A DNA stretch of 59,061 nucleotides from a virus: the IMG/VR virus record IMGVR_UViG_3300007963_000007, positions 1 through 59,061 of that record, one strand, 5' to 3'. Below the pieces are notes generated by a model. The model ran no database searches. It was given only the letters and a program-made list of their open reading frames with translations, and was not told the origin of the DNA. Below, one piece after another: positions 32,580 through 41,350 of this stretch; position 1 is the stretch's first letter; every line of letters begins with the position of its first letter. A program made the translations under genes and the position numbers.

Positions 32580-32913
32580 CTTTGAAGACTTTTCGTGGGA
32601 CTACAACCCCGCTGACGATCCATATATTGATAGGCAGAAATCTTGTTTTGCTGATTATGAGGACGCTAGGCCGACTGAGTATAAAGAAGTAATCTTCTTT
32701 GACCTTCTAAAAGAAGCATTAGTGGGAGTTGTGCAAAATAATGAAGGCCCCCCTAGTGCTTGCTATGACAGTTCTGCTGCGTTGTCCCTTCTTCAGAAGC
32801 AACACGGGCTAACAGCCAAAGATGCAATGGCAGCTTTAGCGGAACTTATATCCACAGATTTGGGGCCGTCTTCCCCGTGTTTCCTAGACACTAGTATTAT
32901 TGAGAATAAATGA
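32569..32913 (+). CDS. Unknown protein, 114 aa
   Basis: Unrecognised. It starts 11 bases inside the previous gene. Acidic, aromatic N-terminus (HNFEDFSWDYNPADDPYIDR) and a helical part (AALSLLQKQHGLTAKDAMAA). Coupled by ATGA to the next gene. Confidence 0.55.
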   Translation: MIHNFEDFSWDYNPADDPYIDRQKSCFADYEDARPTEYKEVIFFDLLKEALVGVVQNNEGPPSACYDSSAALSLLQKQHGLTAKDAMAALAELISTDLGPSSPCFLDTSIIENK

Positions 32914-33161
32914 CCCGTCTTTTCCCAGATAAGGAAATAGTATGTGATCCGTTTGTTTTAATAAGAGTGGATCACCCAGAGAAAAATGACTTCTCTTTTA
33001 AGGTGAGGAAACTAAAGGGGGAGTTTTATAGAGTAATACCAAACACAGCAAAAGAAGTGTTTTTCTTACAGTTGTTAAGTAAGAATGTTTTCCGGTATAC
33101 CCCTGAATCAGGGGACGGTGTTATTATCACTTTAAATTGTTGTGATAGTAGGAATAGATAA
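32910..33161 (+). CDS. Unknown protein, 83 aa
   Basis: Unrecognised. It begins by ATGA overlap and ends 20 bases inside the resolvase gene. Beta-rich (CDPFVLIRVDHPEKNDFSFK; YTPESGDGVIITLNCC). Might be a small partner of the resolvase, from coupling only. Confidence 0.5.
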   Translation: MTRLFPDKEIVCDPFVLIRVDHPEKNDFSFKVRKLKGEFYRVIPNTAKEVFFLQLLSKNVFRYTPESGDGVIITLNCCDSRNR

Positions 33162-33639
33162 TGGGTTGGCTGGGGGTTTAGTGGCCCTCTCTAGATTTGA
33201 CGGGGGCATAATTTCTAAAATCGTTATGCCTACGAAAACAGTAGGCAAGAAAAGAGAGATAGATATTAGGGCTATCAATGAATGGCTCTTGGATTTTAAT
33301 ACCCCGTTCACTCTAGCGATAGAGGAACCACTAGCACACGCAAAGAGTTCTCAGGCTGTTCGATCTATGGCGCTGAGTTACGGCAAACTATTAGGTATGG
33401 CCGAAGCAAAGGGGTATGATGTATTTAGAGTATCTATTCCCCTTTGGCAAAAAACCCTATTGGGCAAAGTGCCTAAAGGTATGACCAAGAAAAGGGCGCT
33501 ACAAGTGGTTACTGAACTTGTGCCTGACGAAGACTGGACTAAAAATAGTAGGTGCCGTGTTCCACATGACGGAATGGTGGACGCTTACTTAATAGGTAGG
33601 TATTTGTGGGGGTTGGAAAAACTTGAAAAAACTCTTTGA
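33142..33639 (+). CDS. RuvC-like Holliday-junction resolvase
   Basis: The 165-residue product starts at GTG and shows the RNase-H-fold acidic residues of RuvC: GIDNGLAGG (Asp6), LAIEEP (Glu60 region) and HDGMVDAYLIGRYL (two Asp near the C-terminus). Phage RuvC-like enzymes cut branched DNA produced by recombination and replication before packaging. It is followed immediately by a promoter whose -35 overlaps its stop codon, so it marks an operon boundary. Confidence 0.8.
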   Translation: MIVGIDNGLAGGLVALSRFDGGIISKIVMPTKTVGKKREIDIRAINEWLLDFNTPFTLAIEEPLAHAKSSQAVRSMALSYGKLLGMAEAKGYDVFRVSIPLWQKTLLGKVPKGMTKKRALQVVTELVPDEDWTKNSRCRVPHDGMVDAYLIGRYLWGLEKLEKTL

Positions 33640-33663
33640 CTCAACAAGTCGTGTAAGTATAGT
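33636..33663 (+). promoter_or_regulatory. Replication-operon promoter, 16-bp spacer
   Basis: -35 TTGACT (33636-33641), 16-bp spacer, -10 TATAGT (33658-33663). The ATG of the nuclease gene at 33672 is eight bases after the -10, so the mRNA should be leaderless. The -35 contains the resolvase stop codon. Confidence 0.8.
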
Positions 33664-33671
33664 CCTCGGCT

Positions 33672-34787
33672 ATGCAATCACCCGACCACTCTTCTAGGGG
33701 CCACGCTGAGTTTTCTCCAAGTAGTCTGAAGTATTGTGCAGCTTGTGCAGGTTACCAAGGTAAAGAAGGGACCTCCGCCGCAGCAGAGAAGGGAACAAGG
33801 ATTCATGAGGCTATCGAAGTAAGAGACTCTAGTAACCTTCAAAGTGAAGAAGAGGTGTCAATTTACAATGAGATTATTGCTGACCAAGATGAATACCTTA
33901 AAAATTACGAAGGTAAGGAACTTACCGAGAGTTGTCAGGAAATTCTTCTAGACGTTGCACTCAAAGGGACCGCAACATACGGGACTTGTGATTTCCTTAA
34001 TATTTACGACAACACACAAGGGGTGTTAATTGATTACAAGACTGGGATATCCGTCATAGATTCTCCTGAAAAGAACTGGCAAGCGAAAGCATACACGGTT
34101 GGTTGCTTCCAGAAGTTCCCTGATTTGGAGTCGATTAACTTTATATTCTTTGTCCCACAGAGGAACGAAATACTTTCACACACATTTCAACGAGTAGATC
34201 TAGAAGAACTAATCGACGATCTTTCTAGTGTTATATTGAAAGCAGAGAGAGTCCGACCAAAGTGGGGGGATGGTGCGCCCCCTTTAGAGGATTTGACTCC
34301 GACAGTTCATTGCAGGTTTTGTAAATACGAAGACGTGTGCCCTGCTCTGGGTGGGTTAGTTGTTGAGGTAGCCAAAAAAGTAGACCCTTCTTTACCAGAT
34401 GTAGATATTGACTCTACTGAAGACCCCTATGTTATCGAACAGCTTTGGGCTATAGCTAAGATTGTTACAAACTGGGCCGACCGTTTTAAAAAGAGGGCCG
34501 TTAACCTTGCCAGAGAAGGAAAGGAATACCCCAACCTAAGATTAAAAACTATGGGAGCGACTAGAAAAGTAACGGACAACGCAATCCTAGCTAAGATAGC
34601 TGACGAATACGGCATAGATGCCGAAAGTCTTCTCGCTCACGTAAACATCCCATTAGCTAAAGTAGCTAAAATGGTAGGGGATACAGCCGAAAGGGGCGGC
34701 AAGAGAAAAAAATCTGAAGAATTTATTGACGCCTGTGAGAACACAGGTATTGTCGAAACCTCACCCCCACGGCAGACCTTGTCGTAG
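33672..34787 (+). CDS. Cas4/RecB-like Fe-S nuclease (DUF2800-like)
   Basis: The 371-residue product has a PD-(D/E)XK core: GTRIHEAIE (His45), YGTCDFLNI (Asp107) and LIDYKTG (Asp121, Lys123), then NWQAKAYTVGC. Cys22/Cys25 and the C-terminal CRFCKYEDVCPA (Cys214, Cys217, Cys223) can bind a [4Fe-4S] cluster, as in Cas4, AddB and phage DUF2800 proteins. Predicted 5'-3' exonuclease for recombination or replication-fork processing. It opens the operon with the unknown 239-aa protein, polymerase and primase-helicase. Confidence 0.8.
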   Translation: MQSPDHSSRGHAEFSPSSLKYCAACAGYQGKEGTSAAAEKGTRIHEAIEVRDSSNLQSEEEVSIYNEIIADQDEYLKNYEGKELTESCQEILLDVALKGTATYGTCDFLNIYDNTQGVLIDYKTGISVIDSPEKNWQAKAYTVGCFQKFPDLESINFIFFVPQRNEILSHTFQRVDLEELIDDLSSVILKAERVRPKWGDGAPPLEDLTPTVHCRFCKYEDVCPALGGLVVEVAKKVDPSLPDVDIDSTEDPYVIEQLWAIAKIVTNWADRFKKRAVNLAREGKEYPNLRLKTMGATRKVTDNAILAKIADEYGIDAESLLAHVNIPLAKVAKMVGDTAERGGKRKKSEEFIDACENTGIVETSPPRQTLS

Positions 34788-34820
34788 GGATTCACAGAAA
34801 CAAGAAACATCGAAACACTG

Positions 34821-35540
34821 ATGAGTAAAAAAGCCACTGAGCTAGCAGAAGCCCCTAAGTCGGGACTGTCATCCGTTCTTGAATCGGATACGTTGGAACA
34901 ATCGGACATTGATATCCCAAGGATTAACATTGTCCAGAAGACCAGTGATATTACTGGTCCTGATGGGGAACCAGTAGCTACTGGTTCTATTGTATTGGAT
35001 AAGCAGTTTGTCTTAGCTGGTCCTGATGACACTATTAAGGTGATTCCTGTAATGGCCATGAAGGCATGGCGGGAAGATATTCCTTACGATAGCGATGAAA
35101 TTTCGCGTATCGCTAACAGCAAAGAAGAGAGGGACGCCCTCTCTAAAGAGAGTGATTACTCTATGCTTGAATTTGCTGACATTACTCTCCTTATCAAAGG
35201 GGGCGATATTACTGGTCCTGATGGGAACCCAGTTTCTCCAGATAAATTGGCTAATGGGGAAGCCTTCCCATTCCCAATGGGGGAGGAAAATGGCGAGCCT
35301 GTCTTGTATGCTCTTGGGCGTATTAATGTTGCCAAGGACGCCTATCGGCAGACGTTTAAGCGCCTGACTACTTTCGGTATGTTTAATCGGGGTGTTGAGG
35401 CTTATGCGCGATTGTGGAAGTTTAATTCTTCTTTGATTACTAGAGGTCGCTACAGTTGGTATGCTCCTTCTCTTAACGTAACTCAGGAAGCTCCTGATGA
35501 AGCCGTCTCTAACTTTATTGGAGGGTTTATAGGGCAATGA
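34821..35540 (+). CDS. Replication-operon protein, possible ssDNA-binding
   Basis: The 239-residue product is not confidently recognised. Its place between a RecB-like nuclease and DNA polymerase is where phages often encode a single-stranded DNA-binding or annealing protein. It is acidic at the N-terminus and has two ITGPDG segments (about residues 43-60 and 128-145), beta-rich central parts (VLAGPDDTIKVIPVMAMKAW) and an aromatic C-terminal half (YARLWKFNSSLITRGRYSWY). The function is inferred from context only. Confidence 0.5.
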   Translation: MSKKATELAEAPKSGLSSVLESDTLEQSDIDIPRINIVQKTSDITGPDGEPVATGSIVLDKQFVLAGPDDTIKVIPVMAMKAWREDIPYDSDEISRIANSKEERDALSKESDYSMLEFADITLLIKGGDITGPDGNPVSPDKLANGEAFPFPMGEENGEPVLYALGRINVAKDAYRQTFKRLTTFGMFNRGVEAYARLWKFNSSLITRGRYSWYAPSLNVTQEAPDEAVSNFIGGFIGQ

Positions 35541-35752
35541 TTGTTGAGGTCCCCAGTAACTCCGATATTCTCACAAAAGAGATTGAACATCTTGAGGGTG
35601 CTTGCGAGCAAATGAAGGTGGCTATTGCAAAGTCTCAATACGATCTTGCGGCCACTCGCGTTATCCTTGATGCTTTGAAAGCACAAGTAAAAGCTCTTCC
35701 TGTGCAAGGAGAACTCTTGTCTGAGAAGGCAGAAGAGGGCGAAGACGAGTAA
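35537..35752 (+). CDS. Small coiled-coil protein, 71 aa
   Basis: Coupled by ATGA to the previous gene. Nearly all helix with heptads (ILTKEIEHLEGACEQMKVAI; RVILDALKAQVKAL) and an acidic tail. Perhaps a partner of the upstream protein. Function unknown. Confidence 0.6.
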   Translation: MIVEVPSNSDILTKEIEHLEGACEQMKVAIAKSQYDLAATRVILDALKAQVKALPVQGELLSEKAEEGEDE

Positions 35753-35843
35753 TTTCCAAGACGGGAATGGTATTGCGGCGGTCGTGTTGTTGACTGGTAA
35801 GTTGTCATCGCCATTGGAGCAACCGCATAAAACTCCAAGCTAT

Positions 35844-35874
35844 ATGCCTCGCCTTCGTAAAGGGGGCGGGGCAT
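35844..35874 (+). terminator. Intrinsic terminator or attenuator before DNA polymerase
   Basis: ATGCCTCGCCTT (35844-35855) pairs with GGGCGGGGCAT preceded by GG over 12 bp with a 7-nt loop, followed by TTTTAAT. A smaller TTGGAG/CTCCAA hairpin lies just upstream. Because the polymerase ATG (35886) is only 11 bases downstream, this should cap readthrough and limit polymerase expression. Confidence 0.7.
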
Positions 35875-35885
35875 TTTAATGATCC

Positions 35886-37670
35886 ATGACTAAGCACACA
35901 TACGCAGTCGATTTTGAAACGTATTACGATAAAATATGCTCGATAAAAACTCTCGGAGTATTGGGGTATTTTAGCCACCCAGAATTTGATGCATATCTTG
36001 TATCGGTTGTGGGGACAGATGGTAATACGTTTGTGGGGCATCCGAAGGATTTTAACTGGGGCCTACTGAACGGGCAAATTGTCCTAAGCCATAACGCTAG
36101 TTTTGATGAAACCTTATTTTTATACGGAGTTAAGGAAGGATGGTGGGGGGGATGCAAACCAACGCAATGGTATTGCACGGCTGATATGGCAGCTTACTGT
36201 AAGTTGCCTCGTTCTCTTAAAGGCGCTACTGCTGAAGCCTTTGATCTTACTGTGGACAAGTCTACCCGCGATAATATGTCAGGTAAGAAGTGGGGTAAGA
36301 TGTCTGAAGAGTTTAAGAAGGAAGTGACGGACTACGCACTAAAAGACAGTGAGCTTTGTTTAAAGCTGTGGGAAACTTATCAAGACAAATGGCCGCAAGA
36401 AGAAAGGGAGATTAGTGCGCTTAACAGAAAAATAGCTCAAGGGGGTATCCCTATAGACAGTAAGCTACTGAAGTCTCAGCTTGAGATAATCAAGCAAAGA
36501 TTGTTTGAAGCAGAAGAAAACATCCCTTGGCTTGGGGAGAAGCCGCTTCTTAGTCGGGCTGCGTTCGATGAGCAATGTCGCTTAGTAGGTATTGAGCCTC
36601 CTGCTAGTTTAGCGGCAGATGATTCTGAGTCACAAGAATGGATTGAATACCACAAGTCAGAGCATACTTGGATAGACGCAGTCCGAAACTGGAGGAGGAT
36701 CAACTCTCTTAAAAAGAAGCTGGAGAGTTTTGATTATGCTACCATGCCCGACGACAGGTATTACGGAGGGACAATGTATTTTGGGGCGCATACTGGGCGT
36801 TTCTCAGGTTCGGGGGGTAACCTGAACTTACAGAATTTACCCCGCGAAGAAATGTTTGGGGTGAATCTAAGGCATCTGATCTCGCCGACAGAAGATAAGA
36901 GGTTGGTTGTAGTGGACCTTTCTCAGATAGAGGTTAGAACTTTGTGTTGGTTAGCGGGGGACAGAAAAATGTTGGATGAGATTGCAGAGTCAGCAGATAT
37001 ATACGAGGCGTTTGCGGTGCGTTTTCGTATGTGGGACGAGGGAAGGGGGTCCTTGAAAAAGGAAGACCCTAAGAGAAGACACAGTGTGAAGACTATGGTC
37101 CTTGGGTGTGGTTACGGAGCGGGGGCCGCAAGGTTTGCTAGTATGTCGGGGATACCAGAATCAGAGGCAGAGAAGATGGTTCTTCGTTATAGGAACAGTA
37201 TGCAACGGGTTAAGAAATTATGGTATAGCTACACGGGGGACATAGAGAGTTGTTACGAAGCAAGCAAACAAAGGGGCGGGGGGACCTCTTTTATTGTGTC
37301 GTTGCCAAGCGGGAGAGATTTGGATTACGGCCCTCTTAAACGTATGACGGAGAACAGGAGGAATCACTACCTCGCGTTTATCCCGCGCCATGGGAAAAAG
37401 GTAGCCGTTAAATTGTGGGGGGGCCTTGTAGCGGAGAACGCTTCGCAAGGTTTAGCTCGGGACATATTTTCAGACATGATGGTGAGAGTCGCATTGGCGG
37501 GGCATAAAATAGTAATGCACGTTCACGACGAATTAGTTGTGGAGGCACCTGCTGATAAGGCAGAAGAAACACTTGCCGATATCATAAAGATCATGTCAAC
37601 GCCCCCAGAATGGATACCTGATATCCCTGTCTCTGCCGAAGGATCGATTCTTAGAAGATACGAAAAATGA
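35886..37670 (+). CDS. Family A DNA polymerase (T7-like/Pol I)
   Basis: The 594-residue product has a 3'-5' exonuclease domain starting DFETYYD (Asp9, Glu11). The polymerase domain has motif A VVVDLSQIEVRT (Asp344), motif B R398-x3-K402-x3-L406-x3-Y410 and motif C HVHDELVVE (His545, Asp548, Glu549). There is no 5'-nuclease domain. Position 762 (E. coli numbering) is Leu instead of Phe or Tyr; Leu762 has been linked to slower, more accurate synthesis and temperate-like phages. A terminator hairpin lies just upstream. Overlaps the primase gene by ATGA. Confidence 0.92.
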   Translation: MTKHTYAVDFETYYDKICSIKTLGVLGYFSHPEFDAYLVSVVGTDGNTFVGHPKDFNWGLLNGQIVLSHNASFDETLFLYGVKEGWWGGCKPTQWYCTADMAAYCKLPRSLKGATAEAFDLTVDKSTRDNMSGKKWGKMSEEFKKEVTDYALKDSELCLKLWETYQDKWPQEEREISALNRKIAQGGIPIDSKLLKSQLEIIKQRLFEAEENIPWLGEKPLLSRAAFDEQCRLVGIEPPASLAADDSESQEWIEYHKSEHTWIDAVRNWRRINSLKKKLESFDYATMPDDRYYGGTMYFGAHTGRFSGSGGNLNLQNLPREEMFGVNLRHLISPTEDKRLVVVDLSQIEVRTLCWLAGDRKMLDEIAESADIYEAFAVRFRMWDEGRGSLKKEDPKRRHSVKTMVLGCGYGAGAARFASMSGIPESEAEKMVLRYRNSMQRVKKLWYSYTGDIESCYEASKQRGGGTSFIVSLPSGRDLDYGPLKRMTENRRNHYLAFIPRHGKKVAVKLWGGLVAENASQGLARDIFSDMMVRVALAGHKIVMHVHDELVVEAPADKAEETLADIIKIMSTPPEWIPDIPVSAEGSILRRYEK

Positions 37671-39847
37671 AATACCGATACATTAAAAATTTACGCGCAA
37701 CAAAATGTGAGGACAGTGATGATCTGTCTTCTATCAAAGTTGCCCCCAAACCTACGCACTCGTCTAAGGCTTTATTCAGAGAGTGGTGCGCGAAAGAAAC
37801 AACCGACCATTGTTTTTACAGCATGGCAGCGGGGCTTACCCCCAAAAGACGAATTGATAGCGAAAACAAGGTAGCCAAAATATACGGTGTTGTTGCGGAT
37901 TATGACGCCCCAGTAGATTGGGGGAACGTGGACGACATTATTGCGGCTAAGTGCGGGAAATGTATGCCTACGTGGAGGACCAAAACCAATAGTGGCTACA
38001 TACGGTTGGTGTTTGAGTTTGAGGAAGTGGCTTCTATAGACCACTCACTATACAAACCTTTTATGGCAGAGTTGAAGAAGTCTATTGGCTTCCACAAAAT
38101 CTTTGCGGGGTATGACACAAAGTCAGAAAACCCCTCTCAATACTTTGAGTTGGGGGAAGACTGGGTAGGTGTGCGTGGTAAGGTCCCACCTGCTGTTGTC
38201 CAGACTGCTTTATTTAAAGCCGCCAAATCGTCCCCACCTCAGTCCGTGGACACTTCCATACCAATAGAAAGGGTGGCCGAAGAACTGGAGGAACGGTTCC
38301 CAAACCGCTGGGTAGGAGAATTTGAAGTAGGGGCAAGAGGGCCTTTGTTTTGGATAGATGACGGCATTGATCGGGAGGGGTGCCAAGTGTTTGAAGACGG
38401 GATGGTGGTATATTCTGATAGGGATAACGGATGGAAAACGTGGCGTGATATTTTTGGACCAGCTTTTGTTAAAGATTTTGAACAACAAAAGATGGGGAAT
38501 CTTTTGGATGAGTATTGGTTTAACGGACGGCAGTTCTTTAAACTACTCCACGGGTCTGCCCAGCCGATACCAAGGGACCAATTAGTGTTGGAGCTAAGGC
38601 AAAGAGGATTTAAGGCGAGGTCTAAGAAGGGGGAAAACCTATCAGAAGTTGAGAGTGCCATTCTGGTTATAAGTAACGAAAACAGGATTAACGAGATAGC
38701 TCCTGTTGTGTTCCAGAGGGACCAACGTGTCGTGGACTACAACGGAACACGCATACTTAACAGTTCTAATATATCTCCTGTAGAACCAGCAGAAGACGGG
38801 GACATTGAGAAGTGGCCTTTTCTGTATAATTTCTTCGACCAGTTTTTCGTAGACTCAACATCTGTAAGAACAAAATACTTTTTCTTTGCGTGGCACAAAC
38901 GCTTTTACTTGGCAGTGTTAAATAACACTTTGGATCAGGGGCAAGCGTGTATTTTGGTAGGCCCTGCCAAGAGGGGTAAAACACTCCTGTCCAATAAGAT
39001 TATTGCAGAGAGTGTAGGGGGGTTTGCTGACGCTAGTGATTATTTATCTGGAGGGACTAAATTCAACAAGGACTTAGGTAGGGCGGCTAGTTGGGTCATT
39101 GATGACACAGTTAGTGCTGCGTCTTTCCAAGACCAGCGGAAGGCTACGGAACTTATTAAGAAGGGGGTAGCCAACCCACGAATAGAATTTATGGCTAAGT
39201 ATGCCGATGCTATATCACTGCCATGGGCGGGAAGGATTATAGTTAGTCTTAACGATGACGCTAACAGTATGAGTGTTATCCCTACATTGGATTCCAGCAA
39301 CAGAGATAAGTTGATGGCTTTTCGTGTATCGCAGAAGTCTTTTGACTTCCCAGAAAAAAAGGTGTTGGAGGATACTATTTCTAAGGAACTACCCCACTAT
39401 TGTAAATGGTTGGAAGAGTGGAAGCCTCCTGCCGAAGTTATGGACGACGATAGGTTTGGTGTGAGAAGTTTTATAGACGGGAATATTGCATCCGCAGCCT
39501 ACGATAACTCTAGCAGGTCGCAAGTCGCTGAACTTGTAGACTTCTTTTCCAAGGCGTGCCGAGAACAGAACGATACGCTAACACAGTGGAGGGGGACTAT
39601 AACTGAGTTTCAAGTAGCTATCCACGCTTACAACAACGGTAGGTCGTTGGGGGCGTCCAACAGACTTGAGTTTGTTAGGAACGGACTGTCTCATTTAGAA
39701 GACGCAGGTAAAGCTAACGACGAAATTAGGCCGATAAAATCAATCGGGCGGGGTTCTGGGAAGGTCTGGATAATAGATGTGTCTCAGGAATTTGACATCG
39801 ACCCAGATAAGTTTACAGAGAGTTTGGAGGCCGCAGAGACGCTATAG
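37667..39847 (+). CDS. AEP primase - SF3 helicase
   Basis: The 726-residue product has an N-terminal archaeo-eukaryotic-type primase with hDhD (VVADYDAP, Asp78 and Asp80) and SGYIRLVFEFE. The C-terminal superfamily 3 helicase has Walker A GPAKRGKT (432-439), Walker B ASWVIDD (near 476) and motif C IIVSLNDD (near 527). The fusion primes and unwinds DNA at the fork, replacing the T7-like gp4. Coupled by ATGA to the polymerase. Its last 35 bases overlap the convergent nuclease gene. Confidence 0.85.
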   Translation: MKYRYIKNLRATKCEDSDDLSSIKVAPKPTHSSKALFREWCAKETTDHCFYSMAAGLTPKRRIDSENKVAKIYGVVADYDAPVDWGNVDDIIAAKCGKCMPTWRTKTNSGYIRLVFEFEEVASIDHSLYKPFMAELKKSIGFHKIFAGYDTKSENPSQYFELGEDWVGVRGKVPPAVVQTALFKAAKSSPPQSVDTSIPIERVAEELEERFPNRWVGEFEVGARGPLFWIDDGIDREGCQVFEDGMVVYSDRDNGWKTWRDIFGPAFVKDFEQQKMGNLLDEYWFNGRQFFKLLHGSAQPIPRDQLVLELRQRGFKARSKKGENLSEVESAILVISNENRINEIAPVVFQRDQRVVDYNGTRILNSSNISPVEPAEDGDIEKWPFLYNFFDQFFVDSTSVRTKYFFFAWHKRFYLAVLNNTLDQGQACILVGPAKRGKTLLSNKIIAESVGGFADASDYLSGGTKFNKDLGRAASWVIDDTVSAASFQDQRKATELIKKGVANPRIEFMAKYADAISLPWAGRIIVSLNDDANSMSVIPTLDSSNRDKLMAFRVSQKSFDFPEKKVLEDTISKELPHYCKWLEEWKPPAEVMDDDRFGVRSFIDGNIASAAYDNSSRSQVAELVDFFSKACREQNDTLTQWRGTITEFQVAIHAYNNGRSLGASNRLEFVRNGLSHLEDAGKANDEIRPIKSIGRGSGKVWIIDVSQEFDIDPDKFTESLEAAETL

Positions 39848-40346
39848 GAAGATGATAGCCATTAACTTTATAAGTGAACCCATAGTCGTCAGGCTCTCCT
39901 CGTTTTTTATACTCAGCGAGCTTCTGTATTTTATTGGCGGTAGCCCAGCCCAACAGCCAAGCGCGGGTTAGGTCTTTCTTTACACGGACAAAAAAGTAAG
40001 CATTGGCGGGTAGCTTTTTTCCTTTAGGAGTGTTGACCGAAGCAGTGTAATGGGGAAGTGGTTTGCCCCCACATGACTTTGATTTTATGTCTATCTTCTT
40101 TTTGCCAAGGACATAGTCATGCGTATAGCTTGTGTCTCCAACATATTGGGCGTCAGGATAAAGAAGCTCAAAAGCTATCTCGCCTAAAAAGCCAGTCATT
40201 CTTCCGCTGCCGCGAGTAAAGGAGTTAGGGAGGATTCCTAAATTCTCACTACGCTCAAAAGCGTCTTTTACATTTTGCCCCGAAGGTTTGAACAAGATCA
40301 ACCCCTTGTCTCGCGTGAACTGTGGGGGTAATGCCTTTCGTTTCAT
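39813..40346 (-). CDS. PD-(D/E)XK endonuclease
   Basis: The 177-residue product carries GFLGEIAFELL (Glu56), YTHDYVL (Asp77) and KKKIDIKSK (Asp86, Lys88), the E-D-(D)xK order of restriction-endonuclease-fold nucleases. It could degrade host DNA or act in recombination or packaging. Last gene of the minus-strand late operon; overlaps the peptidase gene by ATGA and the end of the primase-helicase by 35 bases tail to tail. Confidence 0.7.
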   Translation of the reverse strand: MKRKALPPQFTRDKGLILFKPSGQNVKDAFERSENLGILPNSFTRGSGRMTGFLGEIAFELLYPDAQYVGDTSYTHDYVLGKKKIDIKSKSCGGKPLPHYTASVNTPKGKKLPANAYFFVRVKKDLTRAWLLGWATANKIQKLAEYKKRGEPDDYGFTYKVNGYHLPIASLRPPNSL

Positions 40347-40642
40347 TCATTGCCTAGACGCTTTTCTAGACGAGTCCAACTACTAAAAAAATGCGTATCA
40401 AAACACCTAACTATAGCTTCTTCTTCAAAGTTAGTGCAAGAGGATAGACCGCTTATGTCGAGACAGGCGTGCATCAACTCATGCCTTAATGTTTCCCGTG
40501 TCTTTTTGTCAGAAAGACCCGTGCTAATAACTATTAATTTCCGCTCTGGGTAGTATACCCCGAAGCAATCATCGTCGCTAAGATCTCTCTGTTGTATTTT
40601 AACAGTCTGCCCAGCGACTCTTATGGACTTAGGGAGCTTCAT
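40343..40642 (-). CDS. Small HExxH metallopeptidase
   Basis: The 99-residue product has LRHELMHA (His54, Glu55, His58) and a downstream EEEAIVR (Glu75), the zincin pattern seen in small phage peptidases related to ImmA/IrrE and SprT-like proteins. Between the amidase and the nuclease, coupled to both by short overlaps. It may cleave a repressor, host factor or virion protein. Confidence 0.7.
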   Translation of the reverse strand: MKLPKSIRVAGQTVKIQQRDLSDDDCFGVYYPERKLIVISTGLSDKKTRETLRHELMHACLDISGLSSCTNFEEEAIVRCFDTHFFSSWTRLEKRLGNE

Positions 40643-41186
40643 CGGAGTAGTAATTATTTACCCCGTCAGCATACACTTTGGCTAACTTGTCTAAATTAGC
40701 CGTAATCAAATCGACATCATTGACTGAGGACCCAAAAAAGGGTTCCGCGATACAAGCATATACGGGGGTCTTTCTGAGAAAGAGAGCGCCTCGCTGACCT
40801 TTTGATCGAGGTTTGGTTCCTCGGGATCTCAAGTCAGGGAATTCGTTTTCCATGGCCTCCTTTAATTTTGAGGCTAGTTTTTTGCCGCCCGTGCTAGTCT
40901 CCCAATGAAGCCATTCATGGCCTGTCGCTGTAGGACCCGCAGCATTGAAGTGTAGCTCAATACAAGCGTCTACTCCATCTTGTTTCATCTGACGGGATAC
41001 ATAATTAATGGCACCTACATAACTAGACGCTTGGTAGTCGTCATAAACTTTATAAGGCACATTCAGGAGGGGGGTTATTAAGGGAACTAACCTAGAATTA
41101 AACTGGTGTTCACTAACGCTATTGGCCCCAACGGTCCACGCGCCACTGTCTCCTCTACGGCTATGTCCGATTGCTAACCCTATCAT
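40629..41186 (-). CDS. N-acetylmuramoyl-L-alanine amidase (endolysin)
   Basis: The 185-residue product starts MIGLAIGHSRRGDSGA. The start is set by the ATGA overlap with the preceding small membrane protein, although the frame is open 24 codons further upstream. It shows the Amidase_3 pattern: GHSRRGDSG with a zinc His, IELHFNAA with the second His, and VYACIAEPFF with the catalytic Glu. It cuts the amide bond between MurNAc and the stem peptide to lyse the cell. No export signal, so it needs the neighbouring holin-like protein. Confidence 0.85.
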   Translation of the reverse strand: MIGLAIGHSRRGDSGAWTVGANSVSEHQFNSRLVPLITPLLNVPYKVYDDYQASSYVGAINYVSRQMKQDGVDACIELHFNAAGPTATGHEWLHWETSTGGKKLASKLKEAMENEFPDLRSRGTKPRSKGQRGALFLRKTPVYACIAEPFFGSSVNDVDLITANLDKLAKVYADGVNNYYSDEAP

Positions 41187-41350
41187 TTCTTTATTAACCT
41201 GTATAAGGACGCCAACCCTACTGTTAATCCGACAACGAGAGATCCGACTCGTAACCAATACTCCAACTGCTCTTGCATACTGGTTATCAACCCTAACATA
41301 GGCGCGGCCATGCCCACTAATGACTCGATAACTTTAGGAGAATTCATCAT
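41183..41350 (-). CDS. Small membrane protein in lysis cassette (holin-like)
   Basis: A 55-residue frame (MMNSPKVIESLVGMAAPMLG, ending RLIKK) with one clear membrane helix (VGSLVVGLTVGLASLY) and a weaker N-terminal hydrophobic segment. It is joined by ATGA overlaps to the lipoprotein upstream and the amidase downstream, which strongly supports translation. It may be a holin, antiholin or endolysin-associated protein. Confidence 0.7.
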   Translation of the reverse strand: MMNSPKVIESLVGMAAPMLGLITSMQEQLEYWLRVGSLVVGLTVGLASLYRLIKK

